From assembly GCA_024639555.1 (NCBI GenBank), contig JAHEID010000003.1, positions 1 to 40,341 of the forward strand: a stretch of 40,341 bases of DNA. The letters run 5' to 3'. This DNA is from Deltaproteobacteria bacterium (GTDB lineage: Bacteria > Desulfobacterota > Desulfobulbia > Desulfobulbales > BM004). The position numbers and the translations under genes are program-made. Positions within the stretch are counted from its first letter, which is position 1. Every line of letters starts with the position of its first letter. The notes under the pieces were generated by a model. It searched no databases, was not told the DNA's origin, and was given only the letters and a program-made list of their open reading frames with translations. Positions 26,734 through 35,248 of this stretch are shown piece after piece.

Positions 26734-27876
26734 TTATTTCCAGTTAGCATCCAGACCACAGAGAATGGCCTTGCCGAGTCCCTCGCCTTTATGGCAGGAA
26801 AAGCAGACAGATTCCGACTTGCCAACGGTATGCCTGTTTTCGATGTCATAAAGCAGGATGGTGCCGTCTACAGAGTCATTGCCCTCAAAGTCCTTGGCTT
26901 TTTCACGCAGGGTCATGACAGCGAATTTCCCGTCAGGCGTGGGAATGATATCATGATTTTCGCCTGGAAGCGGTGTGATCTCGTCGAGCACTTTCAGGGT
27001 TTCGGCATCGATGAGGTAACCACGGTCAGCACCGGACTGCAGGAGGTACTTGCCGTCATTGGTGAAGTACTGCCTGAAGGTGATGGTGCCGCCTGATGCA
27101 TCTTTTGGCTTTCCGGTAATCATCGCTTCGGCAAGCTTGACGGCTTTGCCCTGCTCCAGGGCTGCCATGTCAAGATACATCAGCTTGGTGTTGCCGGTCC
27201 ACTTGGTGAAGCCTGTAGGGGTGTCGTTAACGGTCAAGAGGAATTTTTTCATATCAGGTGTGTTAATGCCGTGGGCAAAGGTGGTCTCGCCGGCCTTGAT
27301 GCCGAGATCATCGAAAAACACCCTGTGCTTCAACTGCATGGTCTTTTTGTCAAACACATCGAGATATCCCTCGTTGGCCATGGAAACAGGGATGTAGGAA
27401 CTGGCGGACTGGCCGGACGCGCAATAGTTGGCGCCGGTCCATGCCGCTCTTTTCGGAGCAGGGAAGGCAGTGTCAGCTACGACTTCGCCGGTCTTGAGGT
27501 TGGTTTTTCCTACATGCAGGTTGCCGCCTTTGGCGTTTTTATCCTTCCACGTGTCGAGTTTGTAGGTTGACCAGTACATGGTATTTCTGTCACTGGCATC
27601 AATTCTGGCGTCGTGGGTAGGGTATCCGGCCCCGCCGATATCTACCATTTCAACACTGTTTACTGTAATGGGTGCAGCTTGGTTGTTGGGATTGATGCTT
27701 ACGTCGGCTTTTGAAAAGTGTCCGCCCATGCCGGCTACGTATAGGGTGCCGGAATAGGTTGGTTGCTTAGGGCTTGATGCGTCAGCAACAGGCGTATAAG
27801 AGTTTACGGTGCTGAGAGTTAGGTAGGCACCTGCTACCAGGGACAGTATCCCGACAGTTGATAATACTTTTTTCAT
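26734..27876 (-). CDS. Exported beta-propeller-like protein with one C-terminal c-type heme motif
   Basis: The protein has 380 residues. It starts with a basic and then hydrophobic signal or anchor sequence (KKVLSTVGILSLVAGAYL), so it is periplasmic or membrane-tethered. The body has repeated strand patterns typical of YVTN/NHL-like propellers (TLYVAGMGG, GYLDVFDKKTMQLKHR, RGYLIDAETLKVLDEI, TPDGKFAVMTLREK, GTILLYDIENR). The only CXXCH motif, CFSCH, is about 20 residues from the C-terminus, and two further Cys exist. A single-heme propeller recalls the architecture of cd1-type or methylamine-dehydrogenase-like redox proteins, but no known family is assigned. It has a strong GGGGGGAAAC ribosome site, its own operator-bearing promoter and a strong terminator, so it is probably abundant and monocistronic. 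Confidence 0.75.
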   Translation of the reverse strand: MKKVLSTVGILSLVAGAYLTLSTVNSYTPVADASSPKQPTYSGTLYVAGMGGHFSKADVSINPNNQAAPITVNSVEMVDIGGAGYPTHDARIDASDRNTMYWSTYKLDTWKDKNAKGGNLHVGKTNLKTGEVVADTAFPAPKRAAWTGANYCASGQSASSYIPVSMANEGYLDVFDKKTMQLKHRVFFDDLGIKAGETTFAHGINTPDMKKFLLTVNDTPTGFTKWTGNTKLMYLDMAALEQGKAVKLAEAMITGKPKDASGGTITFRQYFTNDGKYLLQSGADRGYLIDAETLKVLDEITPLPGENHDIIPTPDGKFAVMTLREKAKDFEGNDSVDGTILLYDIENRHTVGKSESVCFSCHKGEGLGKAILCGLDANWK

Positions 27877-27955
27877 GTTTCCCCCCGTTTTTTAATTGTG
27901 TTTTTTTGTGAATTATTTTTAAGCACGACCAATAAAAATACTTAAGTATTTTTTT

Positions 27956-28012
27956 ACCTCCTCTAGTTCAAATTAATTAAAGCTACCATCTTTGGTGGTC
28001 GCGGTAAGATGG
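27956..28012 (-). promoter_or_regulatory. Structured 5' leader with an orphan Shine-Dalgarno sequence
   Basis: On the minus strand a CCATCTT/AAGATGG hairpin (28012-27986) is followed by GAGGAGGT at about 27963-27956 with no start codon at a usable distance; the gene starts some 80 nt later with its own ribosome site. Such orphan ribosome sites can protect mRNA 5' ends. The palindrome AATACTTAAGTATT follows immediately. Confidence 0.4.
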
Positions 28013-28063
28013 CCTTCCTCTAACTGTTTCAATATGTTGTAAAAAAAAGATTGTAGGTAGCAT

Positions 28064-28092
28064 TAGATACCACACTGTGGTATAGTAGTCAA
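28064..28092 (-). promoter_or_regulatory. Promoter of the heme-propeller gene
   Basis: TTGACT (28092-28087) is followed after 17 bp by TATCTA, or after 19 bp by TCTAAT. The 17-bp operator-like palindrome fills the spacer. The leader is about 180 nt long. Confidence 0.5.
28067..28083. promoter_or_regulatory. Operator-like palindrome, site 4 (perfect 8+1+8)
   Basis: ATACCACA-C-TGTGGTAT is the longest and most perfect copy of the ACCACA-N-TGTGGT motif. It lies between the -35 and -10 boxes of the heme-propeller promoter, a repressor-like or DNA-distorting position, unlike the upstream position at sites 1 and 3. Confidence 0.65.
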
Positions 28093-28152
28093 GAAAAAAT
28101 ATTTTTTTTTGAAACTTTTCTAACCACCTGAAATGAATAAACAAACCCTGCC

Positions 28153-28371
28153 CTATCCTGTAAGAATTTTGGTTTTGAATCCAAGCTTTTCTACTTTTTT
28201 TATTATAGTTTCAACAGCAATTTCGGCAGGCTCAAAGGTAATGGAAAAAACTCCATCCTTGTAATTGACTGAAGCGTCTTCAACCCCATCCATATCAAGC
28301 ATGACAGTTTCCATATCCATGGCACAGCCGGTGCAGACAATGCCCTCAACAAGAAACTTGATCTCGGCCAT
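28153..28371 (-). CDS. Heavy-metal-associated (HMA) domain protein
   Basis: The frame encodes 72 residues from an ATG with AGGA upstream; the longer track start is not supported. It is a single ferredoxin-like HMA domain with the metal site GIVCTGCAMDME, equivalent to GMxCxxC with Ile-Val replacing Met. Such proteins carry Cu(I), Hg or Zn to P-type ATPases or regulators. It stands alone between the heme-propeller promoter and the glycosyltransferase gene, without a metal ATPase nearby. Confidence 0.88.
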   Translation of the reverse strand: MAEIKFLVEGIVCTGCAMDMETVMLDMDGVEDASVNYKDGVFSITFEPAEIAVETIIKKVEKLGFKTKILTG

Positions 28372-28608
28372 GATTTTTTCCTTTGATATCTCCCGAAACA
28401 AAATAATATGCAAAGGATAGGTTTATTGTTTATCCGCATTTAATTGTCAAGATTATAATAAAAAGTCAAAAATACATATAGATGTAGGGTGCGTATCGGT
28501 AGATGTATACCTTGGCAGGGCAACGCGGAACTCAAGCAGCCCTCGCAAAATAATGGACTGATATCAAAGCAAATAAAAGCAGCAGAGAAAGCACAGTACA
28601 GAAAAGAC

Positions 28609-30288
28609 ATGAAAAGAGGCAAAAAAATAGATGTGGATCAGCACCTGTTCATTTTCATCCTGAGCCTGGTTACCCCCCTTGTGCTTTATTTCAACAGACA
28701 CCTTGATGACAACAGGCTTACCAGCTGGAACTGGGTGTTTGATTTTGTTGACCTTTCCCGTGTTGGGCTTATGTTGACCGTGGCATTAATTTTAGCCTGG
28801 CTACTCAGCCGGATTTCCTTTTATGAAAAAAATAAACCACTGGTGCTTTTTGTCACTTCCTGTGTCATGGCTTCATCATTTTGGTCTATACCGGAGGTTA
28901 TTGTCGATGGAGCGCGGTATTTTACACAGGCAAAGCAACTCAGTGTTTACGGGGGTGGCTATTTTGCAAAACAGTGGGGCAGGGAAATTTTTGCCTGGAC
29001 AGATCTGCCGCTCGTTCCTTTCCTGTATGGCTTGGTGTTTAAATTTTTCGGGGAGCAAAGAATTTTCATCCAGGCCCTTAATACATTTTTTTATTCCTCG
29101 ACCGTTGTCTTAACCTACCAGCTCGGAAAAACCCTTTGGGATGAAGATACCGGGTTCCGCTCCGGATTGCTGCTTCTCGGCTTTCCATACGTGTATACCC
29201 AGGTTCCATTGATGTTGACGGATGTACCGACCATGTTTTTTTTCATGCTTGCGGTTGTTGCCACTGTCAAGGCCTTAAAAAATGGCGGAGCAGTCCGTAT
29301 TTTACTGGCCGGTTTCGCATTGTTTTTGGTTTTTTATATAAAATATTCAACCTGGATGCTTCTGACGCTTATACCGATTATTTATGCGTACTTTATATAC
29401 GTAAACCCGACCCAGACAATAAGGCGGGGGCTGGTGTTGGCCCTGTTGGCCCTTGTTCTGACAGGAGCCTTTTTTCTTGTATATAAGGATATTCTGGGTC
29501 CACAGCTTGGCTTTCTGCTAGAGTACCAGAAACCGGGCCTGCATCGCTGGGGCGAGAGCTACATTTCCACTTTTTTATTCCAAATCCATCCCTTTATAAC
29601 TGCAGCAGCCCTTTTTGCAGTTTTTACTGCAGCCAGAAAAATGGATTTCAGGTTTTTAATCGTCAGCTTTCTCCTCTTCCTCTTTTTGTTTCTGCAGGTG
29701 AAAAGAATACGCTATACAATGCCGGTTTTCCCCATGTTTGCCCTGATGGCAGCCTATGGCATGGGCGAGATACAAAACAAAAAAGTGACAAAACAGGTGG
29801 TTTTCTCTATTGTCGTCACCTCCTTTGTTGTGGCTTACATGGGCTTTCTGCCTTTTTTGAATACCCTGGGGGTCCAGAACCTGCAGGCTGCGGGGCACTA
29901 TGTAAATTCAATCCCGGGGGCCAATGTTGAGGTCGTAAGTTTTGCCGGGGACAATGCAGTGGTAAACCCTGCTACAGCTGTGCCTGTTTTGGATATTTAC
30001 ACGCATAAAACGCTTGTTTATGAGTATGAACCGGTAAAGCCGGAGGTTTTGGAACGGGTCAAATCCGCCCCGCTCCGTTTCACCTGGGAATTTTCTCTGC
30101 CCGGATACTATTCCCCCAAACCAGGCACAAAAAATATTGATGCACTGGTCCTAATTTCAGATGATCCAAAGCGGCCCCTGCCGCAAGACATTGATAAGAA
30201 AACGTCACTCTATCCATTTCAAAAAATATTTAATCAGAGTTCCAATATTTTTCAGTACCAGACATTTGTAACGGTGTACCACAAATGA
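28609..30288 (+). CDS. GT39-like (PMT/ArnT-type) membrane glycosyltransferase
   Basis: About 559 residues from the ATG at 28609; the track extends to a GTG at 28489, adding 40 polar residues that look non-coding, and neither start has a good ribosome site. There are about eleven hydrophobic segments and a long periplasmic C-terminal domain. The first loop has the acidic motif region EVIVDGARYFTQAKQL and WGREIFAWTDLPLVPFLYGL, followed by FIQALNTFFY, typical of PMT_2/ArnT-like enzymes that transfer sugars from polyprenyl phosphates in the periplasm. The acceptor is unknown. It may work with the GT2 protein at 36334. Confidence 0.82.
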   Translation: MKRGKKIDVDQHLFIFILSLVTPLVLYFNRHLDDNRLTSWNWVFDFVDLSRVGLMLTVALILAWLLSRISFYEKNKPLVLFVTSCVMASSFWSIPEVIVDGARYFTQAKQLSVYGGGYFAKQWGREIFAWTDLPLVPFLYGLVFKFFGEQRIFIQALNTFFYSSTVVLTYQLGKTLWDEDTGFRSGLLLLGFPYVYTQVPLMLTDVPTMFFFMLAVVATVKALKNGGAVRILLAGFALFLVFYIKYSTWMLLTLIPIIYAYFIYVNPTQTIRRGLVLALLALVLTGAFFLVYKDILGPQLGFLLEYQKPGLHRWGESYISTFLFQIHPFITAAALFAVFTAARKMDFRFLIVSFLLFLFLFLQVKRIRYTMPVFPMFALMAAYGMGEIQNKKVTKQVVFSIVVTSFVVAYMGFLPFLNTLGVQNLQAAGHYVNSIPGANVEVVSFAGDNAVVNPATAVPVLDIYTHKTLVYEYEPVKPEVLERVKSAPLRFTWEFSLPGYYSPKPGTKNIDALVLISDDPKRPLPQDIDKKTSLYPFQKIFNQSSNIFQYQTFVTVYHK

Positions 30289-30393
30289 CAGGTTCATGCC
30301 GTATAGGTATTTCCCCCTAATCGCAGGCCATCCCAGGAAATTTTTTTAAACACAAGGGGTTTTTCAACCACCAGTGACCATGAACCTTTTTTC

Positions 30394-30422
30394 TTGACAT
30401 TTATCATACGACAAATTATACA
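30394..30422 (+). promoter_or_regulatory. Strong sigma-70 promoter of the yeeE operon
   Basis: A perfect TTGACA is followed after 17 bp by TATACA. It gives a leader of about 200 nt in which CTGAAAAC and GTTTTCAG can pair, and a half operator ACCACAG occurs at 30592-30598. The remainder of the 338-bp gap (30289-30626) holds only a weak CCCCT/AGGGG terminator candidate for the upstream gene. Confidence 0.7.
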
Positions 30423-30626
30423 CTCCAAATTATCAAAATGAGTGAGGGTTCATTTTTTTTGTTGCTGAAAACTGCCCGCTACCTTTAAATAAAGAACAAT
30501 GCAGAAGGTTTTCAGGCAGCTTTGTATAGGGTATAGGGAAGACAAACGGTTAATTTATTCATTGAGATTTTGCATTATCAGTTCAAAATGCACCACAGTT
30601 TAATGATTTAACCATAGGGGGGAAGT

Positions 30627-32072
30627 ATGGAAGATCAAAAGAAAAAGAATATACGCAAGGCATACATTATAGCCGGTGTGTTTATCCTGATCACTGTTCT
30701 GTATGCAAGCGCAAGTGCAAATTACATGTACCTGAATGTGTATATCTGGTTTGGGCTCGCGTACGGCATGATGCTGCAATACGGCAGGTTCTGCTTTGCA
30801 TCTGCCTCGCGTGACCTTTTTGCGGCAGGGGTTCCAAGGATGGCGGTCGGGATTCTTATAGCCCTGATTTTTTTCAGCCTTATTCAAGCGTTGCTGATGG
30901 CCACAAACATGAGCACCTTCCACCCGGCACCGGCAGGGATACATACCTTGATCGCCGGGGTCATATTCGGAGTGGGGATGGTTCTTGCCGGTGGTTGTGC
31001 ATCCGGCTCCCTCTACAAAATTGGTGAAGGAAACGGCACCTCCATATTGTCCATTATGGGAATTTCTTTTGGCCAAGCCATTTTTGTAACCGCCGGAGGG
31101 CCGTTCAACAAGCTGCTGCCGCAATCCTGGATTCAGTCTTCCATGTCAAAAACCTGGCTGCCCCGCGAGAACGTCACCTCCTGGTTTGATACTTACATGA
31201 CAGGTTACATTTTTGACCTGGACACAGTCCAGCTGTCGCATACAAAATTGTTTTCAGTCCTGCCCGGCGCCTGGAAGTACTTTATCGGTGACGCACTTGT
31301 CAACGCCATTATTCCGGCGATTCTTGTTGTTGTTGTTATCTACTTCGCCTATATGAAAAAGGGCTTTATCAAGAAACGCAAAAAACATAACAAGAAAAAT
31401 CCCGACGCCCAAATTCCATTATCAGGCATGGGCGTTCATATGACAGGCATCAAGGATATGGTCCTGGCTTCCAAGCGTACCACTTTGATGGGTGTGTTGA
31501 TCGGTTGTACTGCGGGTTGGCACATTTTTGTTATGAAAGGTATGCAGCTCAAATACAATGTAACAAACTTCGGGCAGTTGCTTACCCAAATGGGCCATGG
31601 TTCAGATACAGGGATATTTGGTAACGTCTTTGATCCAGGGTACTGGTATATCACTACCCAGGAAGCCCAGTTTGCCGGTTGGATTATGGAAAAAATAGGC
31701 ATTGATATGCGCCACAATGTCTTTTTCGGCGTGGTCAACGGTTTGCCGGAATTATGGCGCAACCCGGCTCTCTGGATGTCCGTTGGTATTATTTTCGGTG
31801 CCATGATACTCTCTTTGATCAGCAACGAGTTCAAGTTCAAGGCGCCCAAGGGCGAGCTTATCGTCTGGGGTCTTGTGGGCGGCACCCTGATGGGAATCGG
31901 TTCCCGCCCCGGCCTCGGGTGCAACATCGGCGCATTTTTTATCCGGGCGGCCGGCGGCGACCCGGGCGGCTGGCTGTTTGGTCTTGGCATGGTTACAGGG
32001 GCCTTTTTTGGGGTTAAGTTCTTTAACTGGTGGACTGAAAGGAAGATGGCAAAAGAGATGGCAGATTTTTAA
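30627..32072 (+). CDS. yeeE: YeeE/YedE-family sulfur-compound transporter
   Basis: Family members import thiosulfate across the inner membrane by relaying it along conserved cysteines. The protein has 481 residues, longer than the usual 330-400, with a basic cytoplasmic insert near FIKKRKKHNKKNPDA and extended loops. The three hallmark Cys regions are visible: YGRFCFASASRD, LAGGCASGSLYKIGEGN and SRPGLGCNIGAFF with the following GGDPGGWLFG. AGGGGGGAAGT precedes the ATG. tusA follows 50 bp downstream, the natural acceptor of sulfane sulfur, which strongly supports the assignment. A role in selenium transport (the YedE branch) is an alternative. Confidence 0.9.
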   Translation: MEDQKKKNIRKAYIIAGVFILITVLYASASANYMYLNVYIWFGLAYGMMLQYGRFCFASASRDLFAAGVPRMAVGILIALIFFSLIQALLMATNMSTFHPAPAGIHTLIAGVIFGVGMVLAGGCASGSLYKIGEGNGTSILSIMGISFGQAIFVTAGGPFNKLLPQSWIQSSMSKTWLPRENVTSWFDTYMTGYIFDLDTVQLSHTKLFSVLPGAWKYFIGDALVNAIIPAILVVVVIYFAYMKKGFIKKRKKHNKKNPDAQIPLSGMGVHMTGIKDMVLASKRTTLMGVLIGCTAGWHIFVMKGMQLKYNVTNFGQLLTQMGHGSDTGIFGNVFDPGYWYITTQEAQFAGWIMEKIGIDMRHNVFFGVVNGLPELWRNPALWMSVGIIFGAMILSLISNEFKFKAPKGELIVWGLVGGTLMGIGSRPGLGCNIGAFFIRAAGGDPGGWLFGLGMVTGAFFGVKFFNWWTERKMAKEMADF

Positions 32073-32122
32073 TATAGTTTAACTATCGGAACTATCATAA
32101 ATGAATTTGGAGGAAAACTAAA

Positions 32123-32377
32123 ATGGCTGAAATGAAATTTACAAAAACCAGTGATGATACCTATGTATTGGATGTTTGCGGATATGTTTGCCCGCATCCT
32201 CAGCTGTACTGCAAAAAATCATTGGAAAAAATGGAAGAAGGCGACACCTTAAAGCTTATCTTTGACAATGCTTCATCGGGTGAAACCATTATTCAGATGT
32301 GCGAGCAGGCCGGCCACGAAATCCTGGAGCAGGACAAGGAAGGCGGCAAAATCATCTTTATGATCGAAAAAGGATAG
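32123..32377 (+). CDS. TusA-family sulfur carrier protein (YeeD-like)
   Basis: The protein has 84 residues. The family motif CPxP appears as VCGYVCPHPQLYCKKSLEKM; the first Cys of CPHP carries the persulfide. Further Cys are present (DVCGY, QLYC, QMCEQ), as often in YeeD-like partners of YeeE. GGAGG lies 7-8 nt before the ATG. Its position directly after yeeE suggests that it receives or decomposes imported thiosulfate sulfur. Confidence 0.92.
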   Translation: MAEMKFTKTSDDTYVLDVCGYVCPHPQLYCKKSLEKMEEGDTLKLIFDNASSGETIIQMCEQAGHEILEQDKEGGKIIFMIEKG

Positions 32378-32424
32378 GAACTCTTTTTCTTTTGGAGCAT
32401 AAAAGGCTCTAAGGAGGTCAACAC

Positions 32425-32874
32425 ATGAATAAGCCTCTGGCGATAATAATAGTAATAGTGGTTGGAATGCTGGGGTACCTAACTATGTACAGTCAGACCG
32501 GTAAAGTGCCTGAAGTAGAAAAGGTTGGGGAAAGCCAGGAAGGGCAGGATGCACAGCCTTCCGGTGGCTATGGAGCCGCCCCAGCCCCGGCCGCAGGTGG
32601 CTATGGTGCCCCACCACCTCCAGCAGGCGGTTATGGCGCTCCGCCACCAGCTGCAGGCGGATATGGTGCTCCGCCACCAGCTGCAGGCGGATATGGTGCT
32701 CCGCCACCTCCAGCAGGCGGTTATGGCGCTCCTCCGCCTCCAGCAGGCGGTTATGGCGCTCCTCCGCCTCCAGCAGGCGGTTATGGCGCTCCTCCGCCTC
32801 CAGCAGGTGGTTATGGTGCTCCTCCGCCTCCAGCAGGTGGTTATGGTGCTCCTCCGCCTCCAGCGCGGCAATAG
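32425..32874 (+). CDS. Membrane-anchored protein of GGYGAPPPPA decapeptide repeats
   Basis: The protein has 149 residues. One N-terminal membrane segment (AIIIVIVVGMLGYLTMY, about residues 5-21) is followed by a short acidic linker (EVEKVGESQEGQDAQ) and ten consecutive GGYGAPPPPA-type repeats running to the last residues, with no other domain. The orientation is probably N-in with the repeats in the periplasm. Glycine-tyrosine-proline repeats are flexible and tend to self-associate or span cell-wall distances. There is no Cys or His, so it is not a sulfur carrier itself. AAGGAGGTC precedes the ATG at good spacing, and the gene lies between tusA and the stress protein, so it is clearly translated with them. 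No known family is recognised. Confidence 0.8.
   Translation: MNKPLAIIIVIVVGMLGYLTMYSQTGKVPEVEKVGESQEGQDAQPSGGYGAAPAPAAGGYGAPPPPAGGYGAPPPAAGGYGAPPPAAGGYGAPPPPAGGYGAPPPPAGGYGAPPPPAGGYGAPPPPAGGYGAPPPPAGGYGAPPPPARQ
32563..32865 (+). repeat. 30-bp in-frame tandem repeats
   Basis: Ten units (the first 33 bp, the rest 30 bp) encode the decapeptides. The later units are nearly or fully identical at DNA level (GGCGGTTATGGCGCTCCTCC type, then the GGTGGTTATGGT type), which points to recent expansion by slippage or unequal crossing over. Copy changes keep the frame. Confidence 0.9.
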
Positions 32875-32943
32875 AGTATTTGATTACGGGGGCCATCAAA
32901 CAATATGATATGGATTCTCGTTAACCGATAACGGGTGAATGTG

Positions 32944-33405
32944 ATGAATAAAATATTGATCTCAGTTGATGATACGAAAAGTTCGAAAGAAATTTTTGAG
33001 AAATGTACGCAGATGTGCAAATGCATGGCACCTGAAGAAATCATCCTGCTGTACGTTGAAAAATTTGCCGGCAGGTCTCTTATGGACGAGATGCTGGGTG
33101 ATGCTGAGCTGAGTACACTTGCGGATGTGGTCCAAGGCACTGAATTTAAAGAAGCCATGGACAAGAAGGCTGAAAAGATACTGAATTTTTATAAAAGTTC
33201 CCTTGAAGAACGGTCTCCGGTACCCAATATCCGGACAATGGTAAAGACCGGTATACCGGCTGAAGAAATTGTCCAGACAGCCAAAGATGAGGATGTCAGC
33301 TTGATTATCATTGGTTCCAGAGGAAAAAGGGCCCGCCTTTTCATGGGAAGCGTCAGCAGGGAGGTTGCCAATACTGCTGACCGTCCGGTGATGATTGTCA
33401 AATAA
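32944..33405 (+). CDS. Universal stress protein (UspA family)
   Basis: The frame encodes 153 residues from the ATG at 32944 (MNKILISVDDTKSS); GGGTGA lies about 7 nt upstream. The fold elements are present: the first strand ILISVDD, and the nucleotide-binding signature GSRGKRARLFMGSVSREV, which fits G-2x-G-9x-G-S/T, so it probably binds ATP. It closes the yeeE-tusA-repeat protein-usp unit, and a strong terminator follows about 90 bp later. Confidence 0.9.
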   Translation: MNKILISVDDTKSSKEIFEKCTQMCKCMAPEEIILLYVEKFAGRSLMDEMLGDAELSTLADVVQGTEFKEAMDKKAEKILNFYKSSLEERSPVPNIRTMVKTGIPAEEIVQTAKDEDVSLIIIGSRGKRARLFMGSVSREVANTADRPVMIVK

Positions 33406-33494
33406 TATTTTAACTGCTGCCAATGTATCGCAGCACGCTTTTCAGTTCAGATAATACCTGAGCCCGAAATAATCGTGGGTCCGGGAGATATTGA

Positions 33495-33533
33495 AGCCAG
33501 GAGAGTCAGCGTATGGGCTCTCCTGGCTTTTTT
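33495..33533 (+). terminator. Strong intrinsic terminator of the yeeE operon
   Basis: AGCCAGGAGAG pairs perfectly with CTCTCCTGGCT (11 bp) and is followed by a run of T. It marks the end of the yeeE-tusA-repeat protein-usp unit. Confidence 0.92.
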
Positions 33534-33628
33534 ATTTGGCGATGTTGCCTTTACAATTTATTACCAGCATAGAAGCCCTTAAAAGACTATAATAGATATA
33601 AAGAAAAGTAAATTCCCGTGAAAGTTCA

Positions 33629-35080
33629 TTGGAAAATAAGCAAAAGATGAAATGTGCGCTTATAATACCCGCCTGGGCCCCGGAGGATATTTTTTCCACA
33701 AAAACAGCGGGCTCCCAGATTAATTACTGGCAGCCGCTTGGTACACTTTATGTTGCTGCAGCTTTGCAACAGGCAGGCCACAAGGTGCGGTTTTATAATG
33801 GGGCCTTTATGGCTCATGATGAAATAATGCAGCATGTTCAAGAGTATCAGCCGGAATTTGTCGGCCTCTATTCCACCGCCTTTGGCTGGGGAAAGGCCAA
33901 AGTGACGGCAGCTGCCGTAAAACAAAGCCTTACTGATGTTTTCCTGACAGTTGGCGGGCCCTATCCCGTAGCGCTGCAGGAAAAATGTTTTGAGGACTGC
34001 CCGGATATTGATGCTGTAGTAACAGGCGAGGGAGAGATAACGATTGTTGAAATGCTCGCCAGGCTTGACTCTGGAGCAGACCTTGACGGGGTAGAGGGAG
34101 TGGCCTACCGACAGGGCAAAAAAATCAAGAAAAACCCACCCCGTCCCCTTATCACCGACCTGGATGCGCTGCCCTTTCCTGCCCGGGAACTTTTGGGTGA
34201 AGCCGGCAAATATATTCCCCCGCCTGCCACCTACAAAAGAAAGCCTGTTGCCGTCATCATGACCGCCAGGGGCTGCAACCGCAACTGCCTGTACTGTTTT
34301 CAGATAGACAAACACCGCAAAAGCGGCATACGGTATCGTTCAGTGGAAAACGTTATGGCAGAGATCGAGTTTGTCTTGGGCCAGGGCTACAGGGAGATCA
34401 AGTTTATCGATGACACTCTTGCAGCTGATTACAACAGGGCCATGACTCTTGCCAATGAAATAAAGAAGCGTAACCTTGATTTCACCTGGTTCGCCTCAGC
34501 TGTTGTGAACCAGGTTGACAGGCCTTTGCTGCAGGCCTTTAAGGATGCTGGATGCTGGGCTATTTTATTCGGTGCTGAAAGCGGCGTGCAGAAGGATTTG
34601 AATGCCATCCGTAAAGGCATAACACCGAACCAAATCCGTAAGGCGGTGAAGGCTGCCAAAGAGGTGGGACTGACAGTGTATACACCTTTTCTCTTTGGTA
34701 TACCGGGGCAGACCTTCGAGGATGGACTGAAAACCATTGAATTTGCCCTGGAACTCGACCCGGATATTGCCAATTTTCATGCCATAACACCGTTCCCCGG
34801 CACCGAGCTCTATGATAATATCGAAAAATACGGCACAATGTCTGAGGATTTGTCAGACTTCACTTACCAGGGTGCAGCCTTTGTACCGTTTACCATGACA
34901 CGGGAGCAGATTTCCGAGCTGCGGCAGCTGGCCCTCAAGAAATTCTATTCCCGCCCAAAGTTCCTCTGGCGCCGGGTCCTGGCGCTTCGCAGTTTAAACG
35001 ACCTTCTTGCCGCCTGGCAGGGAATTAAAAGCCTGTTTTGGCTGCAGGCAGAAAATAACCTTTTCAAGCGCAGCAGGTAA
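33629..35080 (+). CDS. B12-binding radical SAM protein
   Basis: The protein has 483 residues. An N-terminal cobalamin-binding-like Rossmann domain (PLGTLYVAAALQQAGHKV, FVGLYST, LTVGGPYPVALQE, VVTGEGE) precedes a radical SAM barrel with the [4Fe-4S] site GCNRNCLYCF and FIDDTLAADYNRA, FGAESGVQKDLNAIRKG, FLFGIPGQTFEDG. This is the architecture of Elp3/MiaB-like B12 radical SAM methylases and cyclases; the substrate is unknown. The track start is a TTG; an ATG at 33647 (MKCALIIPAW) is equally possible, and neither has a clear ribosome site. The neighbouring converging GT2 and SPASM genes hint at a cell-surface or lipid pathway. Confidence 0.88.
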   Translation: MENKQKMKCALIIPAWAPEDIFSTKTAGSQINYWQPLGTLYVAAALQQAGHKVRFYNGAFMAHDEIMQHVQEYQPEFVGLYSTAFGWGKAKVTAAAVKQSLTDVFLTVGGPYPVALQEKCFEDCPDIDAVVTGEGEITIVEMLARLDSGADLDGVEGVAYRQGKKIKKNPPRPLITDLDALPFPARELLGEAGKYIPPPATYKRKPVAVIMTARGCNRNCLYCFQIDKHRKSGIRYRSVENVMAEIEFVLGQGYREIKFIDDTLAADYNRAMTLANEIKKRNLDFTWFASAVVNQVDRPLLQAFKDAGCWAILFGAESGVQKDLNAIRKGITPNQIRKAVKAAKEVGLTVYTPFLFGIPGQTFEDGLKTIEFALELDPDIANFHAITPFPGTELYDNIEKYGTMSEDLSDFTYQGAAFVPFTMTREQISELRQLALKKFYSRPKFLWRRVLALRSLNDLLAAWQGIKSLFWLQAENNLFKRSR

Positions 35081-35248
35081 TATTTTCTTCCTGAAAATAT
35101 ACGAGTTGGGGTTGCAGGCTTATTCAAGGAGTCAATATTCCTGCCACTGTGATGCAGTACAACAGCAGGTTTCGCTATATGCGCCAGTTTGCGAAGCCCC
35201 CCTATAAAGATAGAATGCTTTTTCTGAAATGGTCATGAATACTTCGGG

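Noticed and set aside
32479-32908. Repeat-rich ORFs in other frames over the GGYGAPPPPA gene
   Set aside because: A 30-bp in-frame repeat keeps several frames open automatically. Only the +1 frame has a membrane anchor, a ribosome site and operon position.
33626-34315. 229-residue minus-strand ORF opposite the B12 radical SAM gene
   Set aside because: Antisense shadow of a clear radical SAM protein; no start signal or motif.
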